Positions 12,591 through 25,637 of a stretch of 64,000 bases of DNA are shown here, one piece after another (within the stretch, counting starts at the first letter, position 1; each line of letters starts with the position of its first letter). Origin of the DNA: Apostichopus japonicus (lineage: Eukaryota; Echinodermata; Holothuroidea; Aspidochirotida; Stichopodidae). Where the stretch lies: assembly GCF_037975245.1 (NCBI RefSeq), contig NC_092564.1, forward strand, positions 13,292,484-13,356,483, read 5' to 3'. The position numbers and the translations under genes are program-made. The notes under the pieces were generated by a model, which was not told the DNA's origin, did not search any database, and saw only the letters and a program-made list of their open reading frames with translations.

Positions 12591-13154
12591 GCGTGCCTAG
12601 TATTTTACCGGCCAGATTTGGGCAAAATATCAGCAAAACGGTGGAAAATATGCCAAATTCGATTTACAGTCTGATACGGAAACATACAAATCCACACACA
12701 AATCTTAGGCATCGGCGATTTGGCCGATAGCTGAGGAAAGCATCAGCCAAAGGGGTTCAAAATATGCCAAATTTGTGTCATTTGGCCAGTTATCGGCCAA
12801 TGTCAGGTGGCAACCCTGACCGTCAGCGAAATTATTGAAATTAGAGGCGCTATTTCACTATAATATGTACCAGCGTAGATCATCAAGTTTCAGTGTGTAC
12901 CTCAGGCTCTTGAGTCAGTCGTGCGGAAAGAATGATACGAGATTTGCAGTTGCAGGGGCATATGATTTATGACGAAGGTATTCACGCACAGAAAAATATG
13001 TCCATTGTCTCGTTTATAGTTTCTTTCCAACGAAAACGTGCCGTTCCCCAAAAAAGGTACCCCTCTTCTAAGTTCTGTACATCAGTGCAGCGGGGCCCCC
13101 TTTGGTCGGGGGCCCCTGGGTTTGCCCCGTCCGAGCCCATAGGCGTTACGCCGC
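12591..13154. other. remainder of the unit-specific insert
   Basis: Contains GGCCGATA/TATCGGCC-type short repeats (12600-12820) and GC-rich text near 13090-13160. No gene is seen. Part of it is probably the body of the hAT element next to it. Confidence 0.35.
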
Positions 13155-14191
13155 TGAGACAAACACTGAATCACAGGAATGATAAGGTCCATAAGTCATA
13201 AAATGTCAAAACATGAATGAGTTAATTGACGTCACCGAAACGTGGTGCTTAAGCTGAACAGATTAGGGAAGGTGAAGTAATTCCGTGCCCGAGCCCCCCC
13301 CCCCCCCCCCGCATTCCCCGAAGTATCTTTCAATTGACTTACTTTTTATGACCTACGTACAGAAAGTACTATACGCTGGCAAAATTTAGAGTTGTACGAC
13401 AAGAATGATGGAAATGATAGACCCTCTAAACTCGGAAACTAAAATTGTTCAAAGGGAAGAGGGAAAATGGAAAACGTACTTGTTTTAAGTGCACATCATG
13501 GGAATTGTTAGGAGGAAATTGAACACGCCCTATCTTTCGCTCCACCCACGGTTCATCGATGAGTCAATAATATGAGAAGTTGAAAACTTACTGTGACTGT
13601 GTATAGTATATGAAGCAAAGCCATTACGAGCTATCTGTTCGTGCCCCAGTTCACCAAATAACACGTACTGAGTCGTTGCGGATAAATACCATGAACAATT
13701 GTTGCTTGCAACTATTTTGCAGGATATGTTGTTTACTCATATGTGTTCAAATGTTATTTGTTTTGTTTAATTCGAGCATAACGAACCGAAGTAGAGAATT
13801 TGACGTCTTGTTTTGAAGAAGTATGCTACTCAAGGAGATCTATTTTCTTTACGTGTGCAGAATTAACTGTTCGCCGCAACAGTTCTTCGCAACTCTGGGT
13901 CTGGATTTTTCACTGCATAGCCAACTTCTGAATTTGAATGTGCAATGAAGAGTGTGTATGTTCAGCTGGCATTAACCAGCCTTCCATGTAGATGATGGAA
14001 TGGGCTAATAATCCCAAATATTGTAGTGCGCATGCGCACTACAATAATTACCCTTACATTTCTCTGGGCCCTAGTGAGGTCAAGAGGAAGCCCCGAAGCT
14101 CTGTCCAGCGTTTGACGGTCATATTCCTTGTTCTCTCGAAAAATTCAAAGCCCTAGTGGGATTCAGGGGCGAAAGCTCACTCCAGTGTAGC
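13155..14191. other. lectin-array spacer, no gene seen
   Basis: Aligns with 2198-3510 apart from the SINE present only there. It includes a C homopolymer near 13296-13310 and the GCGCATGCGC-type palindrome near 14030. Confidence 0.5.
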
Positions 14192-14199
14192 ATCTTATT

Positions 14200-14763
14200 C
14201 TCTCTCTAGTCGACAGAAGTCGGAATCATGTTGAGATTTGCCCATTTATTTCTGTCCCTCATCAAGTTAGGAAGATCAGTTTGAAGCACCCCGATGTCTC
14301 TAGCAACTACATCTATATAGCTGAGCTTATGTTTTCCCCTATTTCTCCTTCCATGTTTTGGTGTCCACATGATAAGTTGAGAGACTGGTTCCTTGGTGTT
14401 CCTGTATGAGTGCCCTGCTAGTTTGAGACGGCGTTGTTGTATCTTACAGGATAGTTTTGGTTCGTTGCCATACAGTTCAGTATTTGTCATATGTTGACTC
14501 CAATGTACATTTAAACATTTTCCGTAAAAGTCTTGTGTAGCACCCATCTAGTTTTGCTTCCAATTCCCTCGTAACTGTCCATGTATCGGAGCCATACATG
14601 ATGACAGACTGTACAGTTGATTTAAAAATGTCTAGTTTGGTCTTTCTGTTGAGGCCAGATTTCCACACAGTGTCCATTTTATTACAAGCAGACCATGCCA
14701 TGCCAATTCTTCTGTTGATTTCACTTTTACTATCTCTCACAAGGGAACCAAGGTACTTGTAGA
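14200..14763 (-). mobile_element. LINE 3' fragment (RTE-like) with target duplication
   Basis: On the minus strand, two overlapping frames (14477-14763 and 14206-14547) read the C-terminal part of a LINE reverse transcriptase: YLGSLV, EINRRIGMAW, the SVIMYGSDTW block, then GRRNRGKHK. One frameshift separates them. ATCTTATT flanks the insert (14192-14199 and 14764-14771), and the spacer at about 3510 in the first unit is the empty site. The copy is 5'-truncated as usual for LINEs. The RTE assignment rests on the motif pattern. Confidence 0.75.
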
Positions 14764-14771
14764 ATCTTATT

Positions 14772-15248
14772 AGCTCAGTTAATATTACCCAGATAAGGAC
14801 TTTGTGACGTAATGGAGAGTCGATCTTGTTCAACCAAAATCGACTGGGGTGCAACTGGGGAAAGCATCACGATTGAGTGATTCCCTCACCCCTTTTGGCG
14901 CAGCCCTTGATCAATATTATTGTTCATTTTTTGGGTAAACAGAAAAATGGTTTGTTTTAGACAACTCAAGGGAAGAGTAGTGTGTTAACTCACGATTTAC
15001 TTACGTAGGGCCTAGATTAACAGCTTTCAGACTGAAAACTATATCTACAGTGATTTCTGGGATGGATGATGAACATGATTGTGCACTTTTAACTTGTTTT
15101 ACATTACAACTCCACCAGCACGGTAATAATAGCCAGCGTATATACACGTACCCCTACCCCCCCCCCCTTTCAACTTCAAGCTTTTGAAGAACACGTGTCT
15201 CACTGACTATGTAACTGAACACCAACGTTACGGTCAATTTACAAGAGA
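14772..15248. other. lectin-array spacer, no gene seen
   Basis: Aligns with about 3518-3970. Homology to the first unit stops at about 15240, where an LTR-element fossil begins. Confidence 0.45.
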
Positions 15249-15637
15249 AACATTAAACATAAGGAAAACTATGACTCATTGAACGAGCTAGACATGCAGC
15301 TTTTTGACCCATAAAGTTAGGAGAGAGACATGCGAGAGAATACTGAGACTATTGAAGAGATACGTAGAAGCTCTAGACTAAAGACAAAACCTGTCTGGAC
15401 GAAGGACTACGTCATGTAAATAAGATATTCTTAATCTTTGTATTTAACCACTAATGTTTGTATATAACCACTTTGTTAAAATTTCATGTAGTCATTGTAT
15501 GTAATACACTGGTTGTTGTGACATCATCTCACTTACAAAGAAAGGGAGATGTAACATATTGTACTGCAACCTGAAGTTTAGACCAACCACTGACAGTCCT
15601 GCGTGGAGGTTACATACCTGACCCCAGCCGCCATCCT
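15249..15637 (+). mobile_element. LTR retrotransposon fossil, 3' end only
   Basis: The downstream end of an LTR retrotransposon: the end of the polyprotein region, a purine-rich tract (AAAGAAAGGGAGA) and the first 90 or so bases of an LTR beginning TGTAACATATTG at 15550. It is broken and incomplete. The same element, with more of the LTR, is at 30113-31200. The family is not settled between Ty1/copia and Ty3/gypsy types. Its LTR is interrupted by a LINE fragment. Confidence 0.6.
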
Positions 15638-15936
15638 AGCCTATTTCATTTCATTTCATTATTTACTTGACCCAAGACATAAAAATACAAAAATTACAAA
15701 AGACAAATAGGATCTGGATGAACAAAAGGAAACTAAATTCCTATAGCCCAAAGGCCTGTGCACCCAAAAACACAAACACAAAAAAATAACTATATAAGAT
15801 ATAAATTAAGAACTATGAGATAAAGATAAAAAGTGAATCTTAATGCCATTCATGAATGACTGGAGGGAGCCAAAGAGGAGCAACTCTCTTATATTAAGCG
15901 GCAGAGGGGACCACACTCTGGGGAAAGTATTAATAA
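15638..15936 (-). mobile_element. LINE 3' end with (ATGAA)n-type tail
   Basis: On the minus strand the sequence reads the end of a non-LTR reverse transcriptase (PRVWSPLPLNIREL...SFMNGIK at about 15805-15935), resembling the family pattern W..LP..IR...S...F. A stop codon, a 3' UTR and a tail of ATGAA-like repeats at 15638-15652 follow. It lies directly against the LTR fossil. The clade is probably CR1/Jockey-like, not firmly placed. Confidence 0.6.
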
Positions 15937-16750
15937 GTAAGTTAACAGCATGTCAATGACTGGGGTGTTAATGTTGAGGTAGGCTATCTCCACAGTTTTG
16001 AAGTTGGAAATGTTATGTTAGTTTTAAAGACAAACAAAAAAGAAATTTGTCAATGCCTGCTTCTCTCAAATCATACATATATGTTTGCCTCAAGTTCACT
16101 TTGGCTCATTAAAAACGGTACGCATGAACTTGATGCAAAGTGGCCAAATTTGTGCCGTGAGCGTGTATGCATGTGTATGAAAACGTGCAGAAGCATTCAA
16201 TCTATCGACGGTGTCATTCAACAGTGGTAGTTTAGGCGCAGGTTCCCTCTGATTTGAATTTTCTTTCTCCTGTCTCTTTAATTCTTTATCGTGTGTTCTG
16301 GAGGCACGAGGGCTGTCTTCATCATTTTCTCTCTATCTCTCTCGCTGTCGGTCGGTATGTTTGTCTGTCTGCCTCTCTCTCTCCACCCACCTCTGTCTCC
16401 ACTAACCTCTCTCTCCACCTCTCTCTGTTCCTGACTTACAAAAATTAATTAACTTAATCAAACATCCTGGCGAAGTTTCAATCATCTTGTTCCCAAAGAG
16501 GACTGACATAAAAATAGATTTACTTTTGTTTATTTTTCACTTTATTATTGTGACCGTTTGCAAAAATTTGGAGAAATCCGAATGGCTTCTTCAGCCAGGT
16601 AACACTAATGTATAGAGGGGATACTAACAATTTTAACTAAAGTGTTGAAATGAGCTTTTGTATTCCAGTATTTTAAACACTATCAGCCACTGCTTATAAA
16701 CTGTGCTACAACCTGGCGGTGATAAGAAACTTTATAGGTCCAAACGAACA
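15937..16750 (-). other. 3' flank and 3' UTR of CTL2
   Basis: Aligns with 5480-6326. AATAAA on the minus strand is at 16541-16546 and 16529-16534. The CT-rich microsatellite is at about 16325-16430. No separate gene. Confidence 0.55.
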
Positions 16751-18806
16751 CTAATGATTAATATACACAGGCAACACTTTGCAGATGAATGGCAACCTGA
16801 GTGAACAGGCTCCGTCATTCCAAGCACCAAAATAACGCCCAGTTCCATAGGTATCAAGAGTACCGCAATCTTGGTCAACGCCGCTGTTGCTAGGTTGACC
16901 ACTGCCCCATTTCCTATAATAAGCTGGAGACTGATCCGTCCAAACCCATCTGCCTTCCTGTGCTATTTCATTCAAGCCCATCCAGCAAAACTGTCAAGAA
17001 AAAATAAAAGACTGATAGATAAAATAGAGCCAATTCCATTCTTTTGTTAAGGATGCACAACACAAGTGTGTTTTCTGTATTTTGTGACGGCTTTATTACA
17101 TATATCGTTAATATATGTAGGGGCGTATATAGGGGCATTTGGACGTGTTCCGCCTCCATCTCAAAACTTTCTGGCAAAAGGGTTACCTTTTATTACTCAC
17201 GCACCCACGCAAAGTCGTATATACTGGCAACATTTCAAGTTGCACTACACAAATGAAGTTAACATGATGGAATGATACAATAACTTTGAAACTAAGCCCA
17301 CTTACCGAAACAAAACATTCTCAAAGGGGAGGGGAGACCCCTCCTGGGTTAGACGTCAGCCAAATTTCCCCCTCCCCCACTCTACAATTTTCCGGCTACG
17401 GACCTCAAAATACACCGTACTATAGTAGTGTCATGCATATATGCTATACCTATGTTCATTTACGATGTTTATAGACAGGAAAATGTTTGTTCTTGACAAG
17501 CAACAGTAGTGTAAGAGTGGTATTTTCATCCGGTTGGGCCAATTTCTGAGGTATATAGGCAGGGGGCGTCAATAAAAATTGAAAAGATGGGGGGGGGGCA
17601 TAAATGACTGAACATTGGATAAAACTGAAGGAATGTGAGCGTAGCGCACACCGCGAGCGCGTTGGCGCAAAGCCTTTGTCTGGTGGCATTCAGGGACCGG
17701 CCTTTTCAATGGCTCCTGACGGGGTCTAAGGGCGACGCCCGGCGGGGTTCCAGCTTTAAATTCACAACTTTAAATATTCACGGTTCTTTCTGTTTGGTCC
17801 CTGAATTGATGTTAAAGCTTTAAAGAAAGCCTTATCTATTCAACATCCTGGTGTGACTTAGGACCTTTATCATGATTTATAAATAATTAAAAGCAAAAAC
17901 GGAAACAATTTTCTTACAGAGATGTCTACAACATGCACATTTATGGTATGATAAGTATAGTTAATGTTCTATTGGTTAAATTGTCACCTTAAAGGAAACA
18001 TAAAAAACCCATAAATGTCACTTCCCAAGCCTTGAAAGTTGCATCTAAACATTCTTAGTTTGAAATCTCATTTTTTAGAAATTTACACTTCCAAAGAAAA
18101 ACTTAGAAAAACTTTATTCGGCAAAATCACTTTGCATGTGAAAAACATGACTTAACGTTACTTTATAAGCTCAGGTGCAGAATTCATTGTTTGACACAGG
18201 TAATTCACCGTAATTGAATATATAAACGCATGCTAGGGCATTCTGATGGTAAGCCAAAACAAACGCACTGTCATAGCATCCGCGATCGTGTATACACGTG
18301 ATGAGCGGTTAAAATAAACCTTGTGTTCTTTATGAACGCCATTCCTACAATACGTGCCAAGATTCTTGAGGTTACACACTACTGACTATAATGAAAATCA
18401 GAAGATATGATATGATCATTTCGCTAAAACTAACTGAAATAACGCATACTGTCCAGACGTTCACATTATCGTAGGCCTTCTTTTATTTAGGAAGTGGAAA
18501 TCTCACGGGGAAAGCTGCCCCTACTTAACCCGCCCCCACCGTAAACTACGGTCCTGTACTTGGCATCGGTTAACTTAATCACAATTAAAATATTTGTGAA
18601 CTTATGCACATAACTACTAAACTATTTATTGAGATACAATGAGAAACAGCAATTAACACCCAGGCCAAACTATGCGAATCTGTCTCAAAACTACTATATG
18701 AAATATATAATTATCTCAAAAACACTTAATACTATCACGAGTGGCTTTTCTAACCAAATTGGACACACACGTATAATATACATATAGTTTTACATTGCTT
18801 GTACGT

Positions 18807-18895
<89 letters not shown>

Positions 18896-19381
18896 TGTGA
18901 TCGTGTTTACTCACCTTTCTGGCGGAAGAGGGTTCTCGGAGATTGTCCCAAAAAGCTCGAACAAAGTTGTTTTCATGTTCCGAATGGATTGATACAAGAT
19001 GAGCTAAGTGACCCTCTCGATCATTGTGGACGGTTCCAAACTGGTTGCAGTATTGCTCGGCTGATACCCAACTCAAACGAAGGTTGTTAAAAAACCTTTA
19101 ATTAACGGGTTAAAAAAAATATCGTACACAATTAGCTACAAAATAAAGTAAGCAAAACTGTATGATGTTAACCACGACTTACTCGGTGTAGCCAGTCAAC
19201 TGCGGTAGTGGTATTACTTTCAATCAAGACACAAAAATGTATTTTTCTGCCATTAGGGTAATCAAGTTCCGGTAGCGACTACGGTAAAATACGCACTGGG
19301 AAATGAGGTTCATACCGTCAGTATTTATACACTTCCGATTGAAGAAGAACCAAGATGGGGTATACTGACGTGGGTATAACC

Positions 19382-19434
<53 letters not shown>

Positions 19435-19594
19435 GAAAATATGTAATACATCTAATTACATCACGATCTCACCTGTAACAATGCTGACCCCAAAATGTCC
19501 AGTGAGGGGGGCATCGAGCTTCGATGTGAGCGTCACAGAGTTGCCCGAAGCCGCAGACAATCAGTAATATCGTTGCCAGTCCTCCGCGAATCAT
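16751..19594 (-). CDS. secreted C-type lectin, paralogue 2 (CTL2)
   Basis: Exons 19473-19594, 18915-19095 and 16751-16990 on the minus strand give 180 aa with consistent phases (2 then 0) and GT-AG borders. The start MIRGGLATILLIVCGFGQL is a signal peptide, and [12 protein letters not shown] opens the CTLD. Exon 3 contains WVWTDQS, QPSNSGVDQDCG, WND and LPFICK. Compared with CTL1 the signature has changed from QPN to QPS, losing the Asn amide expected to bind Ca2+ in site 2, while WND is canonical. Sugar binding may therefore be altered or lost. The mature N-terminus is six residues shorter than in CTL1. The extra Cys at the start of exon 3 (FCWMG) is kept. Confidence 0.88.
18809..18889. repeat. 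(TA)n microsatellite in CTL2 intron 2
   Basis: About 80 bases of pure TA beginning about 25 bases downstream of the exon-2 donor on the minus strand. Confidence 0.92.
19385..19429. repeat. (AT)n microsatellite in CTL2 intron 1
   Basis: About 45 bases of pure AT near the exon-1 donor. CTL3 has a longer equivalent at 34960-35060; CTL1 lacks a long tract here. Confidence 0.9.
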
Positions 19595-19646
19595 TTTGGA
19601 AGTTTACTGTAACCGAAGGTGATGAAGGTGGATATGAAATTCACTG

Positions 19647-19926
19647 GCGACGAGTGTACAGTCAGATGACATGATAATACAAAATCATTAATGAATCTTA
19701 ACTATATTTGCCAAAAACTAATTCAGGAAGCCACCCCCATTCCTCCTCCTCTCACCCTGCAATATTTACAACTACTTCTTTATTTTAACAAACAAAACTT
19801 ACCGGCTAAAATGTGCCATCAGCAAAATTAGGAAGAGTTTTTATCTCAAAGCAATTAAGGCCTACAACAAAATAGCATTTCGAGTCACTGAAACATGGTG
19901 TTTAAGCTGAACAGATAAGGAAGGTG
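19647..19926 (-). other. collapsed spacer upstream of CTL2
   Basis: The 5' flank is conserved to about 19848. Sequence then jumps to segments that in other units lie some 2 kb away (about 37395 and 37990) and stops at GTAATTCCG. At least three deletions have shrunk a spacer of over 2.5 kb to about 280 bases. Confidence 0.6.
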
Positions 19927-21186
19927 AGGTAATTCCGAAATTTGAATACGAAAAGAATCAGGTATACGGAACAGATATGCAGTTGCTCTCGTAACCATGT
20001 TTCCGGTGTGAAGAATGTTGGGATTTTCTTTAACTATATCACTTTTACATGGTTGATAATGATGCCATTCTACTTGCGACTTTAAAGTTACACAATCTGT
20101 TGAGATTGCTTCCATTGATTTTCCGTGCATTAAGCGATATGTCCTTACATCAAGAGTTTAAAGACAAATTTATGCGCATGTGCGCGTCCTAGACCTCGCC
20201 CCAATTCAACTACGAGAAATCGATATTTGTAGTATCCTATTGAAATGAGGGACCTCCATGGTACTATATTTCCATAACGTACCTCATATTCTCTCGTATT
20301 CTCATAATGTATCTTCCTGCAAGCCTGCCGTTCTATCGTTTTTGGTAACGGGCGACATAGCAAAAGCATGCAGAACACCATCGAACGTTTTCATGAATGA
20401 CTTGGCTCGAAATAGAATAAAATATGAATTGTGTGGTAAAGTTTCGGCTGACAATCCTAGGAAAATTAACTTATCGTTATACTAACAAAGACAGAGAAAC
20501 AACCGCCTGAGTAAAGCAAAATATTGTTCAAACTGCAATATAAGATGGCTGTCAATAAATAACCCCAAACCAAAAACATCAGACAGGATTCTTGGCTCCA
20601 AACCCAGACGCCACGTTCAGACTTAATGAATAAAACACGTCCTATTATCAGCTATTTATAGAGATCAGAGAATATAGTTTCGCTCGTTTTTGCGAGACCT
20701 CAAGATCCGTTTCATATTAATGCAAAGCTGAAAGTACAAACTATGAAATGACTTTTGGTTATCTTATTCTATAGAAACCACATGAACTTGAAGAGAGAGC
20801 TATTAGCCCTTTCTTCCACGTATTTGCTCTAGTTATGAAGTAACGTCTAACATTACACATTTCTTTATCTTTTGAAAAATCTGCATCCGTTTGAAATTGC
20901 AATTTTCTTTGATAGCTATTTCATGTGTCTTTCCCTCGTTTAAATTCTAGCCTACATAAACAACTACAATGCAACATATAGTATTTACACTGAAACACAT
21001 TGTACTTAAGAAAAGTTTCCAAAAAAAAGTTAAAATTATACATATTGTGTATAAGAGACCACGAGTATGAAAATATTGTACAACTGTGACGTCCGGTGGC
21101 TTCCAGTTCAACTCACATTTGGAATCCTTCAATTTAAAAAGTCATTTCAGATGGGAAAACCTTAGATTGCTCTTGGATGAAACAGA
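19927..21186. other. duplicated segment left of the FASTKD pseudogene, no gene seen
   Basis: Aligns with 39556-41570, missing two blocks present there (about 39700-40080 and 40220-40735). The short frame 19885-20130 is only partly conserved and is not treated as a gene. Confidence 0.45.
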
Positions 21187-21275
21187 GGGTGGTAATTAAA
21201 GGCTGCGCTTCTTCTTGGCAGGACGTTACTAGTGGGGTTCCACTAGGGTCTGTTTGGGTCCCTTGTTGTTGAGGG
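21187..21275 (+). mobile_element. tiny LINE reverse-transcriptase remnant
   Basis: About 30 codons read SSWQDVTSGVPLGSVW, matching the conserved SSW..VTSGVPQGSVLGP motif of CR1/Jockey/L2-group reverse transcriptases. Nothing else of the element is recognisable. It sits where the paralogous segment instead has about 3.6 kb of other inserts. Confidence 0.6.
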
Positions 21276-21615
21276 GTGAGCCTTTAATAATATTATTATT
21301 GTATACTAAAAATCCACAAAAAGGAGCTTTAATTTCCTTTTGGAGATGTTTTGCATTTGTTTGCTCCTTTTTACCATATTTGGAGTCTCATTACCATTTT
21401 CAAAAAGTTTCGACCTTTATGTTGATGCTTACTTTGCATGAATGTGATTAATGTTTATAGAACATTGCACCCTTACAATTTAAGATATTTTGACATTTGA
21501 ATTTTTCTTGCTATTTTAATTGTGTTTGACATTTTAGCTTGAATAACTAAAATGAGAATTTAGGCTTCAATGACCCCAGTAGTTCTCTGTCTGAGTGACC
21601 TCAGAAATACAAGTG

Positions 21616-24600
21616 TTATTTATGATGGTGCAGATTGACACCATTTTCTTGAAGCATCTCTGGGTTCCTTTCCTTCTGGTTGGTTCTTCGACAAATAGCT
21701 AGATTGGATCTGCAAGGAACAAAGACATTAGTAAATATTCCAAGAGAAGAAAGTAACATTTTATTGATCAATTCAAGAATTTGTGACCACAGACAGTTAA
21801 GCAATACTCTAAGATTGGATAAACGAAAAACTGTTTTTAGGTGGCATAAAAAAGTAATCATCGTGTCCTTAACCATAATGTTTGATATCCGAGGCTTTTC
21901 ATCAATTTGTCTTTTAAATAATAAAGCCCTACCAAATGACCGTTCTGATTAGCTGCTTGGCCTTCTTGGTGAGGAATGTTTAATGCCAGGCTGAAAAGGA
22001 AACAATTTACTTAGAATTCAAACAGGACTATTTATAAGCATAAAAATAGTTGTACAATTAAAATCAACTTAATTAATTAGATAGTATTATTATTTGATTA
22101 CAACATTACAAACATAGCATCTACGTTCATTAATATTTCTCATACAAAGTACTTTCTCCTTTACAGATGGTCACAGCATTTGAATGAGAATTTTTTAAAC
22201 TTTATACCAAATTTAAAGATCCAATTGCAGGTACTGTATGTCACAAATGCTAAACAGATGGCAAAACATACTGTTAGTATTAAAAAAAACTGCATCATGA
22301 TGAATAACAGCTTTCTTTTCCATTTTAAAAACAGCGGGGACTATTGGAGTACTAAATATTACTATGCTAAGCTACAGTCAGGTTACATCAGGTGATCGAC
22401 AACGTATAAAATTTAAAACCCTAGGAAGTAAGGTTTTCTTGGATCTTTATGTCTTTGGTCTATATATCTCATTGTTCTTTGCAAGACTTATGAAGGTGGT
22501 TTAAAATGCTGCAAGGAAGCAACTGATTTGCACTTAATATTTTCATTTCACAACATCTAACGGAAGTAAGAAATTGGCAAACTTTCTGCAAATAATTTAT
22601 TCTACTTGTTACACGAAATACCATCACCTGTCCCTTATCTCGAGTTGCAAGAAGATGGCTCTATATTCGAATTGAACAGATATAAAAATCGGTACCGTGA
22701 TCTTTACTTAAAATGAAAAAGGTGTTGCCATAGACCAGAAGTGGTTGGCAGGTCGAGTCAGTGTGAAATGTTGAACAGATGGTTGTAGAAACAGTACAGC
22801 AAGAGTGCAGTAGTTGTGTCTAGCCAGGTAAGTGGAAAGCAAATTTCATCCCTATGAAAATAAATGTTGATCTAAACTGGAATGAGGAGCATACCTTTTA
22901 TTGGTTGGCTTGAGATTGGTACTCGATGACATTACAACAAAATCTGATGGAAAATAAAAGCACATTATTGAGTCAATCAATATTCTTACCTCGTAAAAGG
23001 TATCCGGAATTTTCTTCCCTCTTTCCTTTCAATCAATCAATTTGTCACAAATATTAAACTACATTTTGGAAGGACAATTTTACCAATAAATCCCCAACTG
23101 AAATTTTGCAAAAATTAAGGATTTTGAATATACCTACGGTAAGTCCACCTCCTAAATCAACCGCTGAATTCCATCTTCAGAATGTACCAGAATCCTCCAA
23201 CAAATCAAGGACCAGTTTTGATTCGAAGCTGTGGTCATGGCGCTGAGTAATTTTCCATGGATTGGGTAGTAGTTGAGTTAGCTGATCATTGCCATCGATG
23301 GTATGATCACGAATCAAAGTTACCATCCATGCAACGAAGTGTTGCGATCTGTAAAAGGATCTTCTGCACATTTGCAGTCCCTGTGCAAACGAAAAAATAA
23401 TTAAGTAATTTGTACCACGCTGCTGCATTGTTAGACTCGTTTCGGTAAGAGAGTAAAATCATAGCAAAACGAACTTGAAATTATGCTTATAAAACAGGGC
23501 TGAAGAGGGGGTCAGTATATTAGGCAGGACTCAAAGGGGTATATAAAACTAAGGGTAATCTGTAAAAATAATCATATAAATACAGGTTTGTATTTTAATT
23601 GATTTTAACCAAGTGACACGGGGTTTATTTCTTAACATGTTCACTTTAATAAATAATTTGTATATGGTGTCACACTTTCTAATTTCCCTTTTCAAATTCT
23701 GGCAGTTTTCTGATGCAAGTGACCTGGCTGGACATCAAACTTATATTTCATAAACGTATTGCAAATAACGTTAATAGTTCTATGCATTCCCATTGCATGG
23801 GAGGAAATTGGATGATGCGAGATTTCATACATTGCTTACAGCTTGATCAGAACAATACACAGCAACTATACCATGTTTCCACAAAATTCATGCATCTGCT
23901 GTGTCATTTAAACTAGAAATCAGTTGAGAAAAGAACTATTCTTAGAAACTAAAAAGACTTCATGTAGAAGAACAAACTCTTTAAAAGAAGACGTGTAGTG
24001 ATATCTAGAAATATGACAACACACACAAGTATAAATGAAGCCTATTCACACGCAAAATTTGGAAGGAAATTGTCACGTCAATGTGCATACCGTCAATTAA
24101 TTTGTAACATGGTAAGATCTGTATGTTTCATTTAAAATAATGTTGATAATATTACAAACATACTGTACTCACAAAGATTGCCTGCTTGAAGGTATTCTCT
24201 GGCCTTTGCTTCAAACCTTGGTCTTGTCAGAGGAGGTTTGAGGTTATTCAAGAGGCTTAGGTGGTAGGAAGCATCAAGAGCATCTACTTTCTCTTGCATT
24301 GTAGCACCTGCTGCTCTTTGGCTAAAGAACACTTCACACTCTTTGTGAGAAAGCTTAAGAAACTCATCTAGTTGATCTGGCTTTAGATTTAGTCTGGTAA
24401 AATACCTGGAAGTTGCGGCTACGAGAGTTATCTCAACCATTAAATCCTCATCACTGATAGAGTCTACGACATACCTACAACCTTGGTTTGCTAGGTGTGC
24501 ATGGTGGTATCTCCCATTACTTAGACCATTGAACACATCGCAGAGGGGGTAACTATCGAGTTCCTGGAAGGCCTGACTGACACGATCAACGAGATGTCTC

Positions 24601-25637
24601 ATCGTATCCAGATTGAGGTATCTAAATCTACCCAGCCCTTTAATCAGTCTGCACACATCAATGGCAGACAAGTTGCTATGATGTGCACGCAGTTGCTCGC
24701 AGACTGCTTCGACGGTTTCTCCAGACTGCACCTTCAAAGAGTTCAGTGCTTCGACAACTTGACAACAATCTTCAACTGTGACAGAAGGATCCAGTTTGAG
24801 CAAAGCTATCAGTTTGTGTAGAAGCCTGGACCTCTCGCTCCATGAAATATCCTTCCAAGCTGTCTCTAGGTAGGTGACACACTGCCAAACAGCATCGGCT
24901 TTCACGATCATCTTTGGAACGATCAACATCACAGCTTTCCGAAGAGCTTAGGACATCCCAGTGTCCATCTTCAAACAACTAACAATTTGACAGAACATGG
25001 CAAATGTTGCAGAAGACATTTCATTAAGTCTATGTTTGGAATGTTCTAGCAAAGTATGCACAAGAGCACCGTTCTCTGGAACACCTATTTTATGAAGGAC
25101 CCAAGAAAGTGAAATCATCCATATGCTGTGCATCTCTGAGACACGATAGGCAAAGCTCGCGGAACATTGGCTCTGCGGTTTGCAGCTCCTTTCGATCACT
25201 TATTCAGCCGGAAGATTTTCCGGATTGAGTTCCCAAACTTGGGCTAACTGCTGCAAGGCCCTACTGGTATGTCTGTCTGTCATAAACTGTTTATTATCTT
25301 TGTAAATGTTAAGAATAACTGTTGGACTATTAGCATTGTGAAGTTTCTCCAAAATTTCTCTTGATAAAGGGTCAAGGTTTTCAATGCCTTCCTCCACGGA
25401 TTGCTTGCCAGCATCTAAATTGGGCTCTGGAGGCCTTCCAAATAAAAATAGGCCAACTTTCTTTTCATTCAATAGACGGCAAGAGGTAGAATATCTTGAT
25501 GCAACGTTTCTCAGTAGCAGCTGTCGCTGACCCCTTTAGCAACTTTTCAGTGATAGAATATAACTTGTTGTAAAAGTTCGAGTACTGTACAGAGTACAAG
25601 CTTTTGCAAAACTTGCGACAATATTTTGTGGACCCAT
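21616..25637 (-). pseudogene. FASTKD-family pseudogene (duplicate of 45562-50061)
   Basis: Equivalents of all five exons of the intact gene are present in order: 24173-25637, 23134-23380, 22895-22943, 21873-21990 and 21616-21709. Introns are retained, so this is a segmental duplicate, not a retrocopy. Against the intact gene I see a stop near 25536, a 1-base loss near 25204, an 11-base loss near 25090, a stop near 24948, a 1-base gain in exon 2 (247 versus 246 bases), loss of the GT donor after exon 4 (now TT, near 21872) and a 26-base loss in the last exon (94 versus 120). The longest surviving frame (24132-24932) still reads well, so inactivation is not ancient. It is very unlikely to make a working protein. 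Confidence 0.9.

Noticed and set aside
18750-18992. Long frames reading Ile-Tyr repeats
   Set aside because: They are translations of the (TA)n microsatellite.
19885-20130. Possible small conserved protein in the duplicated segment
   Set aside because: The counterpart at 39460-39690 has a 1-base difference that breaks the shared frame, and later blocks differ, so no coding constraint is evident.
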